Positions 8,354 to 17,995 of a stretch of DNA of 64,000 nucleotides are shown one piece after another. The notes below the pieces were generated by a model. It did not search any database. It saw nothing but the letters and a program-made list of their open reading frames with translations, and had not been told where the DNA came from. How positions within the stretch are numbered: the stretch's first letter is position 1; each line of letters starts with the position of its first letter. Source of the stretch: Candidatus Desulfopertinax cowenii. GTDB lineage: Bacteria; Bacillota; Desulfotomaculia; Desulfotomaculales; Desulforudaceae. Made by a program: the position numbers and the translations under genes. Location: NCBI GenBank assembly GCA_001899445.1, contig MPOA01000006.1, positions 496,001 through 560,000 of the forward strand. The letters run 5' to 3'.

Positions 8354-9799
8354 TTAGCCAGGCCATCCCAGGGCCGCAAAGAGGGCCCGCGCCTTGTCCA
8401 GTGTTTCCTGGTATTCGGCCTCCGGGTCAGAATCGGCCACGATTCCGCCGCCCGCGTGAAACCACGCGTGGGCGTTCCTTAGGATTATGGTCCGGATCGC
8501 AATGTTTAGATCAAGCCGGCCGTCAAAACTGAAATAGCCGATCGCCCCGGTGTATACTCCGCGGGGCACCGGCTCCAACTCCTCGATGATTTCCATGGCT
8601 CGGATCTTCGGCGCGCCGGTGATTGAGCCGCCCGGAAAGGTGGCCCGCAGCAACGCGGCAACGCCCGTCCCCGGCCGTAACACCGCCTCGACGGTGGAGA
8701 CCAGGTGCCACACGGTGGGAAAAGGCTCCAGCACCATCAGCTCCCGCACTTTTACCGAGGCCCTTTCCGCGACGCGGCTCAGGTCGTTGCGTTCAAGGTC
8801 GACAATCATGACGTGTTCCGCCCGGTCCTTTTCGCTGTCCAGCAGCTCGCGGGCCAGCCGGGAGTCCGCGTCCGGCGTTGCGCCGCGCGGGCGGGTGCCC
8901 TTGATCGGCCGGGTGTGCACCACTCCCGTGCGGGGGTCCAGGTGCAGGAAACGCTCGGGGGAAGCGCTGACCACCGCGAAATCCGGACCGTGGATCAGGG
9001 CCGCGAAAGGCGCCGGGTTGAGCCGGCGCAACTGGGCGAACAACTGGGGGGGCGTCCCCGTCCACGGTACCGAAAACCGCTGCGCCAGGTTGACCTGATA
9101 TACATCCCCGCGCGCGATGTATTCCTTTGCCCGGCGCACGGCCTCCAGGAAATCAGGCCGGGCCAGACTGGACCGAACCTGGTCCGGTCGAACCGGCAAA
9201 ACCCCTCCCGTCCGGGCCACGGGTGCGGTCTCCCGCCCGGAAGAGAGGAGCCGGCGCAGCTCGCGCATGCGGGCGGCGGCCCTGGCGGTACGCGCCCGAC
9301 CGCGGGCGGGCAGGCCGGTGGAGGTCAGGTAAAGTATTCCTTTCCGGCAGTCAAGGGCCAGCACCGCGTCGTAGAAGCCGATATACGCCAGCGGCAGACC
9401 CAAATCGTCAGGCCGGGCCGGCAGCCGCTCAATGAAGATCCGCAGATCGTAAGCCAGAAACCCGATGCCCCCCGCGGGCAAGGGCGCCGGCCCCGAACCG
9501 GCGGGCAGGGCGTACGTTTCCAGAATGTCCTGGATAACTCCCAGGGGTTCTCCTTGAAGCCTTTGGACCTTATCTCCGAAGATTAGGCGCTGACCGGCGG
9601 GCCGGCATTCCAGCACGGCAAAGGGCGCAAAGGCGGCAAAACACCACCGGCCGGCGGGGTACAAGTCCTCCTCCCGCAGCGCCCGGGAAAACGGGTCCCG
9701 ATTTCCGCTATCCAGAATCACCAGGCCGGGCAGGTTGGCCAGCCGGGCGTATAAAGCTTCCGGACCGGCGGGCCAGGGCATGGTTTCCGTCAACATCAA
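8354..9799 (-). CDS. pabB: Aminodeoxychorismate synthase component I
   Basis: A 481-residue chorismate-binding enzyme. The C-terminal half carries the family blocks FLHLDPRTGVVHTRPIKGTRP, SEKDRAEHVMIVDLERND, GSITGAPKIRAMEIIEELEP and YTGAIGYFSFDG. PIKGT with its lysine distinguishes PabB from anthranilate synthase (PIAGT). It aminates chorismate to 4-amino-4-deoxychorismate with ammonia from a PabA-type subunit not seen nearby. Two starts are possible: TTG 9799 (nine bases after GGGAGG) or the adjacent ATG 9796. It forms a two-gene operon with pabC. Confidence 0.9.
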   Translation of the reverse strand: MMLTETMPWPAGPEALYARLANLPGLVILDSGNRDPFSRALREEDLYPAGRWCFAAFAPFAVLECRPAGQRLIFGDKVQRLQGEPLGVIQDILETYALPAGSGPAPLPAGGIGFLAYDLRIFIERLPARPDDLGLPLAYIGFYDAVLALDCRKGILYLTSTGLPARGRARTARAAARMRELRRLLSSGRETAPVARTGGVLPVRPDQVRSSLARPDFLEAVRRAKEYIARGDVYQVNLAQRFSVPWTGTPPQLFAQLRRLNPAPFAALIHGPDFAVVSASPERFLHLDPRTGVVHTRPIKGTRPRGATPDADSRLARELLDSEKDRAEHVMIVDLERNDLSRVAERASVKVRELMVLEPFPTVWHLVSTVEAVLRPGTGVAALLRATFPGGSITGAPKIRAMEIIEELEPVPRGVYTGAIGYFSFDGRLDLNIAIRTIILRNAHAWFHAGGGIVADSDPEAEYQETLDKARALFAALGWPG

Positions 9800-9903
9800 A
9801 CAACAGGGCCTCCCTAATCTTTTTCAAAGAACGAGCGAAGCCGAGGAATAGCGGCAACCGACTGTTTGAGCGCCGCAAGAGCGGGCAAATCTTTCCGTAA
9901 AAT

Positions 9904-12126
9904 CTATTTGGCTCTCATCAGCCGCAGAAACCTGGGCACCAGCTGAGGATCGAACTGGGTACCAGCACACCTCTGGAGTTCCGCCGCGGCGGCCTCGGCC
10001 GGCATCGCCTTCCGGTAGAGCCGGTCGCTGGTCATGGCGTCCCAGGCGTCAACAATCGCCAGAATTCTGCACTCCAGCGGGATTTCCTCCCCCTTAAGGC
10101 CCAGGGGATAGCCTTCCCCGTTCCACCACTCCTGATGTTTCAGAATCAGGTCCGCGATCTGGGCCAACTGGTTCGTGGACTGGGCGATCCGGTGGCCGAT
10201 TTCGCAGTGGCGCTGCATTTCGGCGCGCTCTTCGGGCGTGAGCGGCCCGGACTTGAGCAGGATGCGGTCGGGGATCCCCACCTTGCCGACATCGTGAAAA
10301 TGGGCCAGCAGCGCCAAGTCGGCCAGGCTGCGGTCCGGCAGTTCCAGCGCGCGGCCAAAGTCGCTCACCATTTGCCGGAGGCGTTCGGCGTGTCCCTCGG
10401 TGAAAAAATCCCGCGCCTCTAACGCCGCCGCCAGCGCCTGCGTCACCGCGTTGTGGGTCGAAGTCTCGTTGAGCAGCTTCTCGCGGTACATGTTGTTGTC
10501 GGCTTCCTTGAAGAGTTCGGTCAGGTTCACGGCCGCCCCTTCCCCGGTGGTCAGGCCCAGGGAGATACTCAGGGGGAACACGTGTTGCCGGGTGGCGTTA
10601 AACCGGGCGACGTTCTTCCGGATCCGGTCCCGGGCCCGGCGGGCAGCCGCGGCCCCGGTCCGGGGCAAGAGCACGGCGAATTCGTCGCCCCCGATGCGGG
10701 CCACGCAGTCGCCAGGACGGAAGGATTCCCGGAGCGCCGCGGCCGCCGCCTGCAGAAATTCGTCCCCGACGGCGTGTCCCAGGGTGTCGTTGATCAGCTT
10801 CAGGCCGTTGAGGTCCCCGACGATCAGGCTCACCGGCCCGTACCGTTTTATGTCCAGCCGGCGCATTTCTTCCTCGAAATAAGCGCGGTTGTACAAACCG
10901 GTGAGGGGGTCGTGCAGACTGAAGTATTCCAGCCGTTCCTCCATCTTTTTGCGTTCGGTGATGTCCCAGGCAACGCCTTCGATGGCCACCAGGTTCCCGC
11001 CGGCATCATAAATGGGGACGTTGTGCTGTTCGACCCAGATCACCCGCCCGTCCCTGCGCACCCAGCGCAGCACCAGGGGCTCGGTGCCGTCGATTTTCCC
11101 GGAGACCAGGTCGGCCAACAGGTGTCGGTCGTCGGCATGCACCAGCTTGTAATCCAGGTGGGGATCTTGATAATACTCTTCGGGGGTGTAACCGATGATG
11201 GCGGTGGTCGCCGGGCTGACGTATTCGAATCTCCGCTCGGGTACCAACTGCAGGCGGTAAACGATGCCCCGGGCGTTTTCGGCCAGGAGGCGAAAGCGTT
11301 CCTCGCTCTTTCGGAGCGCCTCTTCCACGCGCTTGCGTTCGGTGATGTCGGTGAGCGAGCAGACACTCTGTTTCGTACCCGGAATAACCTGGATGTTGAG
11401 CAGTATATCCCGCACCTCGCCCCGGCGGTTTACAAAACGGAATTCGTATTCGGTCGGCGCCTTTCCGCCCGGGCATCTCCGTTCGTAATGATAGCCCCGC
11501 ATCCGCTCCCGGTCTTCGGGCACCACGAACTCGGTCCAGCTCTTCTTGCCCTCGATCTCCGCGCGGGGGTAGCCGGAAAGCGCCTCAAACCGGCGATTGG
11601 CCAGGGAAATAGTGCCATCCTCTTCCACTACAGCCATGGCCGTGCCGGTATTTTCGAAAGTGGTGCGGTAGCGGGCCTCCGAGCGCCGCAGCGCCTCCTC
11701 GGCTGCCTCGAGCGCGGTGACGTCGTGCGCCACGCATGCCGAGCCAACCACCTGTCCCGCAGCGTCAAAATGCGGCTCCCAGTTGGCGATCAGGGTCAGG
11801 TAACGACCGTCGCGGTGCCGGAAGCGGCACTTCAAGTTGAGTACCGGCTGGCCGTCTAGCAGGCGGGCCCGGACCGCGGCCAGCCGCTCCAGGTCGTCAG
11901 GGTGGCAGTACAGCCGCGAGTTCCGGCCCACCAGGTCTTCTGGATTGTGGCCGGTGATCGACTTGAAGCCCGGGCTGGCGTAAGTGAACCAGCCGGCCCG
12001 GTCGAGTATACAGAACAGAACGCAGGTGTTTTCCACCAGGAAGCGAAAATGGGCTTCGGGGTGGTGTTCCCGTTTTTGCCCCGTCTCAATCCGCTTTTCG
12101 ACCTCCTCCAGTTTCTCCCGGTGCAT
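9904..12126 (-). CDS. PAS-PAS-PAS-GGDEF-HD-GYP cyclic-di-GMP turnover protein
   Basis: About 740 residues without a transmembrane segment. Three PAS modules (about residues 20-140, 145-265, 270-395) end in the usual DVTALEAAEEALRRSEARY, DITERKRVEEALRKSEERF and DITERKKMEERL linkers. The GGDEF domain is intact (ARIGGDEFAVLLP), with an RPGD inhibitory-site motif five residues upstream, which suggests a product-inhibited diguanylate cyclase. The C-terminal HD-GYP domain has HFHDVGKVGIPD and HQEWWNGEGYPLGL, a c-di-GMP phosphodiesterase type. One protein could thus make and break c-di-GMP in response to PAS ligands. ATG 12126 follows GGGAGGCGGAGGA; an in-frame TTG lies 15 bases upstream. Confidence 0.92.
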   Translation of the reverse strand: MHREKLEEVEKRIETGQKREHHPEAHFRFLVENTCVLFCILDRAGWFTYASPGFKSITGHNPEDLVGRNSRLYCHPDDLERLAAVRARLLDGQPVLNLKCRFRHRDGRYLTLIANWEPHFDAAGQVVGSACVAHDVTALEAAEEALRRSEARYRTTFENTGTAMAVVEEDGTISLANRRFEALSGYPRAEIEGKKSWTEFVVPEDRERMRGYHYERRCPGGKAPTEYEFRFVNRRGEVRDILLNIQVIPGTKQSVCSLTDITERKRVEEALRKSEERFRLLAENARGIVYRLQLVPERRFEYVSPATTAIIGYTPEEYYQDPHLDYKLVHADDRHLLADLVSGKIDGTEPLVLRWVRRDGRVIWVEQHNVPIYDAGGNLVAIEGVAWDITERKKMEERLEYFSLHDPLTGLYNRAYFEEEMRRLDIKRYGPVSLIVGDLNGLKLINDTLGHAVGDEFLQAAAAALRESFRPGDCVARIGGDEFAVLLPRTGAAAARRARDRIRKNVARFNATRQHVFPLSISLGLTTGEGAAVNLTELFKEADNNMYREKLLNETSTHNAVTQALAAALEARDFFTEGHAERLRQMVSDFGRALELPDRSLADLALLAHFHDVGKVGIPDRILLKSGPLTPEERAEMQRHCEIGHRIAQSTNQLAQIADLILKHQEWWNGEGYPLGLKGEEIPLECRILAIVDAWDAMTSDRLYRKAMPAEAAAAELQRCAGTQFDPQLVPRFLRLMRAK

Positions 12127-12311
12127 TCCTCCGCCTCCCAAGATCCTAAATTGGCAGTAAATTCATCAGGATTTACCAAAAATCCTTCCGGTTCTACGTT
12201 TTCTACGTTAAATTAAAGTGACCTTTTGGGGGGAAACGGGCATAGGCCGCAAGCGGGATGGTCAGAATAAGGGGAGACAACTTCTCGGTCTTTTGTTAAG
12301 GAGGGATTCCG

Positions 12312-12584
12312 ATGCAGCAGTTTCAAACGCCCCAACAAGGAGGACAGCAGCAAACGGGCTTCGTCATGCCCGAACCGCCGGTGATGGTCAGCACCAAGGA
12401 CCACCTTTACCTTAAGGACGCCATGTCCTGGGAACTCGTGGCGATGAAGAAGTACCGTCACTTCGCCAACGAGTGCGCCGATCCCGAATTGAAGGCGGCC
12501 TTCGACCGCGCCGGCAGCATGCACCAGCGGCACTACCTAACGCTGTTAAACCACGTGCAGCCCCGCCAGGGCCAAACGTTTTAA
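12312..12584 (+). CDS. Small spore-coat-like protein (CotF-like family)
   Basis: A 90-residue protein: a Gln-rich N-terminus, then a helical segment STKDHLYLKDAMSWELVAMK followed by RHFANECADPELKAAFD and MHQRHYLTLLNHV. This ferritin-like two-helix pattern is seen in small CotF-like coat proteins and in the companion gene 30 bases downstream. The ATG start follows AAGGAGGG. It probably forms an operon with the next gene, expressed in the mother cell during sporulation. No sporulation promoter could be assigned with confidence. Confidence 0.65.
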   Translation: MQQFQTPQQGGQQQTGFVMPEPPVMVSTKDHLYLKDAMSWELVAMKKYRHFANECADPELKAAFDRAGSMHQRHYLTLLNHVQPRQGQTF

Positions 12585-12614
12585 ACCGTTTTATTTAAGG
12601 AGGAGGAAGCAGAA

Positions 12615-13013
12615 GTGCCTTACCAACAACACCCGCAACAGCCGCCGGGCGCCAACGTGGTGCAAAACCCGCCGTCCCCAACCGTGCCCCAGGTGAAGGG
12701 ACCCGAGATGAACGACCGGGACTACATCAACGACGTCCTGGCTACCGAAAAACACCTCACCGACAACTACAACGTATTCGCCCGCGAGGCCAGTCACCGG
12801 GCGCTGCACAACGACGTGATGAACATCCTGATCGAAACCCACCAAATGTCACGCGAGTTGTTCAACCTCATGTTTAAGAAAGGGTTTTACAAGCTGGAAA
12901 TGGAGGACGGTCAAAAACTACACCAGACTCACCAGCAGTTTGCGAACTACCAGACCCAGTTCCCCTACGGCCCGCCCCAGGGTTTCGGCCACCCGGGCCA
13001 GGGCGGAATGTAA
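12615..13013 (+). CDS. Spore coat protein, CotF family
   Basis: A 132-residue protein. After a Pro/Gln-rich head of about 35 residues it carries MNDRDYINDVLATEKHLTDN, YNVFAREASHRALHNDVMNI and HQMSRELFNLMFKKGFYKLE, the pattern of CotF-type coat proteins. It ends in a Gly/Pro/Gln tail. The GTG start follows AAGGAGGAGG. Role: structural component of the spore coat (family knowledge). The gene ends 27 bases before a hairpin terminator and faces the MFS gene convergently. Confidence 0.8.
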   Translation: MPYQQHPQQPPGANVVQNPPSPTVPQVKGPEMNDRDYINDVLATEKHLTDNYNVFAREASHRALHNDVMNILIETHQMSRELFNLMFKKGFYKLEMEDGQKLHQTHQQFANYQTQFPYGPPQGFGHPGQGGM

Positions 13014-13040
13014 ACAGGGATAACGGTGATTCGGCCTGCC

Positions 13041-13075
13041 GCCCCGGCTAAAATCATAAGCCGGGGCATTCTTGT
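13041..13075 (+). terminator. Terminator after the coat genes
   Basis: A perfect 9-bp stem GCCCCGGCT (13041-13049) and AGCCGGGGC (13059-13067), followed by ATTCTTGT. The U tract is weak. It may serve the convergent MFS gene as well. Confidence 0.6.
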
Positions 13076-13095
13076 CTGGAAGCGCCCGCCCGTTA

Positions 13096-14256
13096 CTACC
13101 GGGCCTCGGGAGCCAAATCCCGGCGGATGGTCACGACCAGCACCGCAAAAAACAGGATCAACAGCCCGGTCGCCGAAAAACCAGCCCCGTAACCGGCCAG
13201 GGTGATTACCGTGCCAAAGGTGAAGGAACCCAAGGTGATGCCCACGTCAATTCCGTTTTCGAAAAGGCCCAGCGAAGCCACCCGCAGTTCCCGGCCGGCC
13301 TCGTCGACCACCCAGGCCACCAGGATAGTGAGGGAGGCCGCGTAACCGATGCCGGCCGCCACGGCGGCCGCGACCATGGCGGTCCCGGGCGCCAACCCGC
13401 TCAAGGATATTATTCCCAAACCGAAAAGAATCAGGGCGGGCAGCAGCACAGCCTTACGGCCCAGTGAATCGGACAGGCGCCCAGCGATAACCCCGGACAA
13501 CAGCCCGCTCAAGGCGAACATAGTGAAAAACAGGCCGAAATTCTCGATGCCGACCCGCACCGCGTAAAGGGGCAGGAAGGTGAGCAGCACGCCGTAGGCC
13601 AACCCACAGGCCGTAGTCGACGCGAACAACATCCGCAACGAGCGCAAGGACAGCGCCCCCCGGAGACTGAAAAGTGCGGGTACTTCGGAACGAGCGTGGG
13701 CCGCCTCCCGAATGAACAATAGCGGGGTCAGGCCCGCGATCCCGGCAACCCCGATCAGGAGGAACAGCGTCTGGAAACCGTACTGTTCAATCACCCAGCC
13801 GGCCGCCGGAGGTGCGGTAACCAGGACAATGATAATGATCAGGCGCATCAGGCCCAGGGCGGTGCCGCGCCGCGCCTCCGGGCTGAGATCGGCAATCAGC
13901 GTATTCGCCGTCAACGGGTAGAGCGCCAGGCCGAACCCCTGCACCAGGCGAATCAGGGCCAGAACCGCCAGGGAGTCGGTCAGCAAGATGAGCAGGGGCG
14001 CAGTGACCAGGGCGGCGCCGCTCAGAAGCAGGCAGAACTTCCGCCCGTAACGGTCAACCCAGGAGACCAGGAGAAAGCGGGCGGCCACCGCCGACCCGGC
14101 CAGCAGGGCGTTGTGCCAGGCCGCCGTCAACTCGGTGCCCCCCAGCTCCAGGACGTAAAGGGGCATCACGATAAACGCCAGGTGTAGGTTGGCAAAGACC
14201 GCGAAAGACCCCGCAAACAACAACAGCAAACCGGGGTCCAGCCATTTCACTTTCAC
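13096..14256 (-). CDS. Major facilitator superfamily transporter
   Basis: About 386 residues with twelve predicted hydrophobic segments, no signal peptide and the MFS loop motif SWVDRYGRKFCLLLSG between helices 2 and 3. A second copy occurs as GRLSDSLGRKAVLLPA in the second half. The pattern fits drug/metabolite efflux-type permeases; the substrate cannot be told. GTG 14256 follows GGAGG by ten bases and begins just before the first membrane segment; an ATG at 14301 lacks a well-spaced ribosome site. No operon partner. Confidence 0.8.
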   Translation of the reverse strand: MKVKWLDPGLLLLFAGSFAVFANLHLAFIVMPLYVLELGGTELTAAWHNALLAGSAVAARFLLVSWVDRYGRKFCLLLSGAALVTAPLLILLTDSLAVLALIRLVQGFGLALYPLTANTLIADLSPEARRGTALGLMRLIIIIVLVTAPPAAGWVIEQYGFQTLFLLIGVAGIAGLTPLLFIREAAHARSEVPALFSLRGALSLRSLRMLFASTTACGLAYGVLLTFLPLYAVRVGIENFGLFFTMFALSGLLSGVIAGRLSDSLGRKAVLLPALILFGLGIISLSGLAPGTAMVAAAVAAGIGYAASLTILVAWVVDEAGRELRVASLGLFENGIDVGITLGSFTFGTVITLAGYGAGFSATGLLILFFAVLVVTIRRDLAPEAR

Positions 14257-14485
14257 GCCGCCTGCGCCTCCGTAATTACCGCTATTACCACCCGTGACCA
14301 TCCTTGGTTACATTGTACCCTAAAAGCCATAAAATCCTCGCCGTCGATGCGACGCAAGCAGGTAGTAGGTTATGAAGGAACTTTAAGCCCAAACATCCAA
14401 TTCAACAGCCGGGAAGCAAATTCCTGGTCAAGGCGTCCATATATTCTCGTCTTGGATTTAAAATACTTAAACAGGGCGGACCGGA

Positions 14486-15622
14486 CTAATTGCGCCGGAA
14501 CGTGAACCGGATCAGGTCTTTTTCGTGGGTAATATCTGTAACGGCCATGAACTGAAACCGGTCACCCAAGGAGAAAGAACCCTGCTTGTCCTCGGCCAGA
14601 AAGGGCAGGGCGGCGGCGTCGATCCGCAGCCCGTCCACCTCGACGGTGTCGGAACGGAAAACTACGCCCTTGCCCCCGGACACCGGCACCAAATAGCCCA
14701 AAACCAGGAAATCAATCTGCCCCCGGGGGTCGATACCGGCCAGCGTGATGCCTCCGGGGTCAATGTTGACCCGCAAGGCTACTCTTCCCTTGTCCCCGTC
14801 CCCGGCCGCCTGGCGCAGGGCGCGGTTGATAGTGGCGGAACGCACCTCGACCACCATGTTCCGCCCCTGGAAGTAGACCCGGTCGGGCTGGAGATCGCGG
14901 AGCAGGGCGATAGGCAATTGCCCAAGCAGGTCTTGCAGCGGTGTCAACGCTTGTTGCCATTTCCGTTCCAGGCCGGCCAGCCGTTCGGCCAGGTCAGCCG
15001 AGTGGGCCCGAACGTTCGCCAGGAATTCAGCCCGGCGCTGCTGGATTTGCTTCAGCTCCGCCAGCCGGAACCCAACCAGGCTTTCGGCGGTGCGAGCCTC
15101 GGCGGAAAGCACGGCCAGGTGGTACAAACGCTCCTGGATCGCAGCGTTCAGGGTCCGCACCTCGTTCAACAGCCCGTATTCGTACTCGATCAGCAGCTGT
15201 ACAAAATCCAGGCGGCGCAGGAAATCGGCCGTGCTATCGGCCTGGAGCAGCAGGGCCGCCAGGGGCAGCCGGCCCTCTTCGTACAGGTGGCGCGCCCAAA
15301 CCCCCAGGCGGGCCTGCATCTCTTCCAGGCGGACCCTGGCCGCGGCGAGCTTTCGCTCCTCCGCCGCGCGGGAGGCGGCCAGCTCGGCCAGTCTGCGTTC
15401 CACCCGCTCGCGGTCCTCCTGCAGGTTCATTATCTGCAGGTTCAAAGTCAGCAACTCCGTCGCCAGTTCCCGCTCCAGCGCCTGCAATTTGGCCGGACCA
15501 AGCTGGTCCAGGTCGCCGACGGCGGCCGCGGCGGACAATCCCAGCCCCAAGATGCCAGCCACCAGGCAGACCAGCAGAGCTCCGAAACAGAGCACACCTT
15601 TGAGAAACGGTTTCCACCGCAC
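14486..15622 (-). CDS. Secreted coiled-coil protein, function unknown
   Basis: A 378-residue protein. It has an N-terminal signal peptide or anchor (about residues 8-34), then about 190 residues of heptad-like coiled coil (LAELAASRAAEERKLAAARV and similar). This resembles the coiled-coil half of CwlO/EnvC-type cell-wall hydrolase regulators. The C-terminal 140 residues form an unrecognised, probably beta-rich domain without peptidase motifs. It ends the run sigI-rsgI-stalk protein-this gene, all on the same strand with short gaps, so it may be part of an envelope-stress or envelope-assembly set. I do not recognise the family. Confidence 0.65.
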   Translation of the reverse strand: MRWKPFLKGVLCFGALLVCLVAGILGLGLSAAAAVGDLDQLGPAKLQALERELATELLTLNLQIMNLQEDRERVERRLAELAASRAAEERKLAAARVRLEEMQARLGVWARHLYEEGRLPLAALLLQADSTADFLRRLDFVQLLIEYEYGLLNEVRTLNAAIQERLYHLAVLSAEARTAESLVGFRLAELKQIQQRRAEFLANVRAHSADLAERLAGLERKWQQALTPLQDLLGQLPIALLRDLQPDRVYFQGRNMVVEVRSATINRALRQAAGDGDKGRVALRVNIDPGGITLAGIDPRGQIDFLVLGYLVPVSGGKGVVFRSDTVEVDGLRIDAAALPFLAEDKQGSFSLGDRFQFMAVTDITHEKDLIRFTFRRN

Positions 15623-15699
15623 CCTGCGCCCGCTCCCGTCCGACGGTTTCCAAGCCGTCTTGTCTTACAGGTCAATTTCCCCAATTCTTTTTGGGGCTA

Positions 15700-16722
15700 T
15701 TAATTCTGTAAATCCGCAATGATCACCATGTTCGGCAGGTAATCAACATTGACGCCCAGATTCTCCGCCACGAAACGCAACGGCACCAGCGTGCGGCTCT
15801 GGATGATCGCGGGAGGTACGTCCAAGGTTACTTCTTCCCCGTTAACCAGCGCTACCTTACTGCCCACCTGGAGGACAACCCTGACTTTTCCATCATCGCC
15901 CTCCCGCTCGAAGGTGATCGTTCGCGCTTCAGGATTCCAAACAACCGTACCGTTCAGAACCTCGGCCAGTTTTCGGAACGGAATCAGGGTGCGATTGTCT
16001 TCCGTTCTAGGCGGTACGTCGAACGTTAATTGCCGCCCTTTGGCGAAAACCTTCAGGGAAGTGTCGCCGAACCCCTGGAATAGGGCGTTTAATTCCCGAT
16101 ACGCGTCAAGATCCGTGGGGCACAGCCGCAAGGCTTGGCGCAGGTGGTTTTCGGCCCGCTCCCCTTCCTTGAGCCGTACCAGGGCCCTGGCCAGTGACCG
16201 GACCAGCTTGGCCTTGTCCTTGGCCGCCAGGCTTTCGTCTTTACCGATCTCCTCCTGGAGAAGCTGAAGGTGCTGAATAACTGCCGCCCGGAGTTCCGGA
16301 TCGGCGTTGATCGTCTCCGCCCGTTCGGCAGCTACGCTTTCCAGTCCGTAAACGGCGTCCGGGACAGTGCCGCCGCGGGCCTCGATCAACAGTCCGAGTA
16401 CTTCCCGGGCCCGCTCGTTGGCCTTATTCCGGAGCATGTTCTGGTAGGCCCGCTCAAGCCCCTTAAGACTAGGGTGAACGGGATGGACCGGGTGATACAC
16501 CTGCGCGGAAACGGTGTCCCCGTTTTCACCGTTCTCGTCTTCAACTTCAGCATCATCCGCATCCAGGTTTTCAGCTTCCGCGGTCGGTAAAGACTGCATT
16601 TTCTTGGCCAGACCCGGCGGGACAAAGAATGCTTCAGCTTCCGCAGTGAACACCGGTCCTCCCAGACAGCCCAGGGTAAACAGACAAGCTACTAACAGGG
16701 CCAAGACTTTCCTTCTGATCAA
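15700..16722 (-). CDS. Secreted stalk-domain (copper amine oxidase N-terminal-like) protein
   Basis: A 340-residue protein with a signal peptide (residues 1-30, cleavage near AEA), an acidic linker, an all-helical TPR-like middle (about 80-215) and a C-terminal stalk domain pair: RTLIPFRKLAEVLNGTVVWN, then SRTLVPLRFVAENLGVNVDY. Such domains are common in extracellular proteins of clostridia, usually as wall- or substrate-binding modules without copper chemistry. It lies between rsgI and the coiled-coil gene on the same strand, 28 bases after rsgI. Confidence 0.75.
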   Translation of the reverse strand: MIRRKVLALLVACLFTLGCLGGPVFTAEAEAFFVPPGLAKKMQSLPTAEAENLDADDAEVEDENGENGDTVSAQVYHPVHPVHPSLKGLERAYQNMLRNKANERAREVLGLLIEARGGTVPDAVYGLESVAAERAETINADPELRAAVIQHLQLLQEEIGKDESLAAKDKAKLVRSLARALVRLKEGERAENHLRQALRLCPTDLDAYRELNALFQGFGDTSLKVFAKGRQLTFDVPPRTEDNRTLIPFRKLAEVLNGTVVWNPEARTITFEREGDDGKVRVVLQVGSKVALVNGEEVTLDVPPAIIQSRTLVPLRFVAENLGVNVDYLPNMVIIADLQN

Positions 16723-16750
16723 TTTTCGTCCCTCCTCAAGGTTTAATGGG

Positions 16751-17995
16751 TCAAGGTTTATCCGACGCTAAGTTTCCGTCTTCACCCCCCTTTCTCCCCA
16801 ACCACTCCGGCTTCATTTCCTTCCCTGAGTCTTTGTACCCGGCGGGGCGGCTTCGATCCCCGCGGAATTGCCCGGTTCCATCCGCGCCGCCGTTTTGGCG
16901 CAAGTCATCCGGCCTGGAACCGGATCCCTTGTGTGGCCCGGCCTGATTAAGCGGCGGGGATCCGACACCCGCATCCGCCGGGCGGGGTTTCGTTTTCGGT
17001 GCCGGCACGGAGCCGGCCTCCTTGCCCGCCGGGGCGCCCCGGGGCCCGACCGGAACCGGTACCGGCGGTTCGGGCTTCACCGGCCGGGTCCGGTTCTGCC
17101 CCGCTTCGTTCTTTTTCAGCAGGCCGGGAGACCCCAAACGCACTCTCGGCTTCTCAGTTTCACCGGGCTCATCCGGCGCTACCTCCCGTTCCGGACCCAC
17201 CCGGGCCCGCATGGTGGCCAAAGCAGCCACGGCCGCCCCGAAGTCCCGGCCCCGCAGGGCCAGCGCCTCCCGCAGTTTCCCGGCCCGCACGGCCTCGGCC
17301 GCGATATCCAGGCCTTGTTTACGGGCCTGTTCCCAGATCACGTAGTGCGCGGTCGACAGCGCCATCTCCCGGGCCCGCTCCCGGATTTCGGGGCCGCACT
17401 CCAGCACGTAAACCTCGGTCCGGCCGCCGGTCCCCTCCAGTTCGTGCCGCACAACCTCGAGAAGCCGGGCCTGTAACAGCGTGCCGTTCCCTGCTTTTTC
17501 TTCTTCCAGAACGGTGGTAACCACCAGGTGCCTGGTGTCGGAGCCCAGGTAGCCTTTCTCGTGCCAGGCGCGCACCAGCGCCGCGACCGCCTCGGTCACC
17601 GGGAGCCCCTCGAGTTCAAGGGTGCCTAGCGCCGCGGCCCCGCCGGCGTTCAGGGCCTCCACCGCGACCACCGCCAACTCCCGGTCCAGGGCCAGCTCTA
17701 CGCCGGGATTGACTTCAACGCTCACGTAGGCGTACACCGGGGGCGGGTCCGCAGCAAAACGGGGCAGGGCGAAAACCGAAATCAGCAACAGAACGGTCAG
17801 GGTGGCGGCCAAGGCGAACACGCGGGGTAGGGCACGGCGCTCCATCAGATCGGCGCCGGAAAACCGCACCTCCTGCCCGACCTCCATTCCCGGGCGTCTC
17901 CGGATTTCCACGAATTCGAAATCGCCGGTCAATACAACCGCCGAGCGGGATTTCACCCGACAGACCATACCCTTACCGTCCACCCTGCTCACCAC
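16751..17995 (-). CDS. rsgI: Anti-sigma-I factor RsgI family protein
   Basis: A 414-residue protein. The N-terminal RsgI domain (about 8-50, GMVCRVKSRSAVVLTGDFEF) is cytoplasmic and should bind SigI. One transmembrane helix (about 59-78) follows, then an extracytoplasmic domain with YVSVEVNPGVELALDRE, the RsgI hallmark. The tail (about 275-414) is a long Pro/Gly/Lys-rich disordered region without a carbohydrate-binding module, unlike cellulosome-type RsgI. It overlaps the end of sigI by 23 bases, the usual coupled arrangement. Start codons GTG 17995 and 17992 are both possible. Confidence 0.88.
   Translation of the reverse strand: MVSRVDGKGMVCRVKSRSAVVLTGDFEFVEIRRRPGMEVGQEVRFSGADLMERRALPRVFALAATLTVLLLISVFALPRFAADPPPVYAYVSVEVNPGVELALDRELAVVAVEALNAGGAAALGTLELEGLPVTEAVAALVRAWHEKGYLGSDTRHLVVTTVLEEEKAGNGTLLQARLLEVVRHELEGTGGRTEVYVLECGPEIRERAREMALSTAHYVIWEQARKQGLDIAAEAVRAGKLREALALRGRDFGAAVAALATMRARVGPEREVAPDEPGETEKPRVRLGSPGLLKKNEAGQNRTRPVKPEPPVPVPVGPRGAPAGKEAGSVPAPKTKPRPADAGVGSPPLNQAGPHKGSGSRPDDLRQNGGADGTGQFRGDRSRPAGYKDSGKEMKPEWLGRKGGEDGNLASDKP

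Noticed and set aside
12180-12311. SigK/SigE-type promoter upstream of the coat genes
   Set aside because: A CATA-like box is present but no -35 element or spacing good enough to report.
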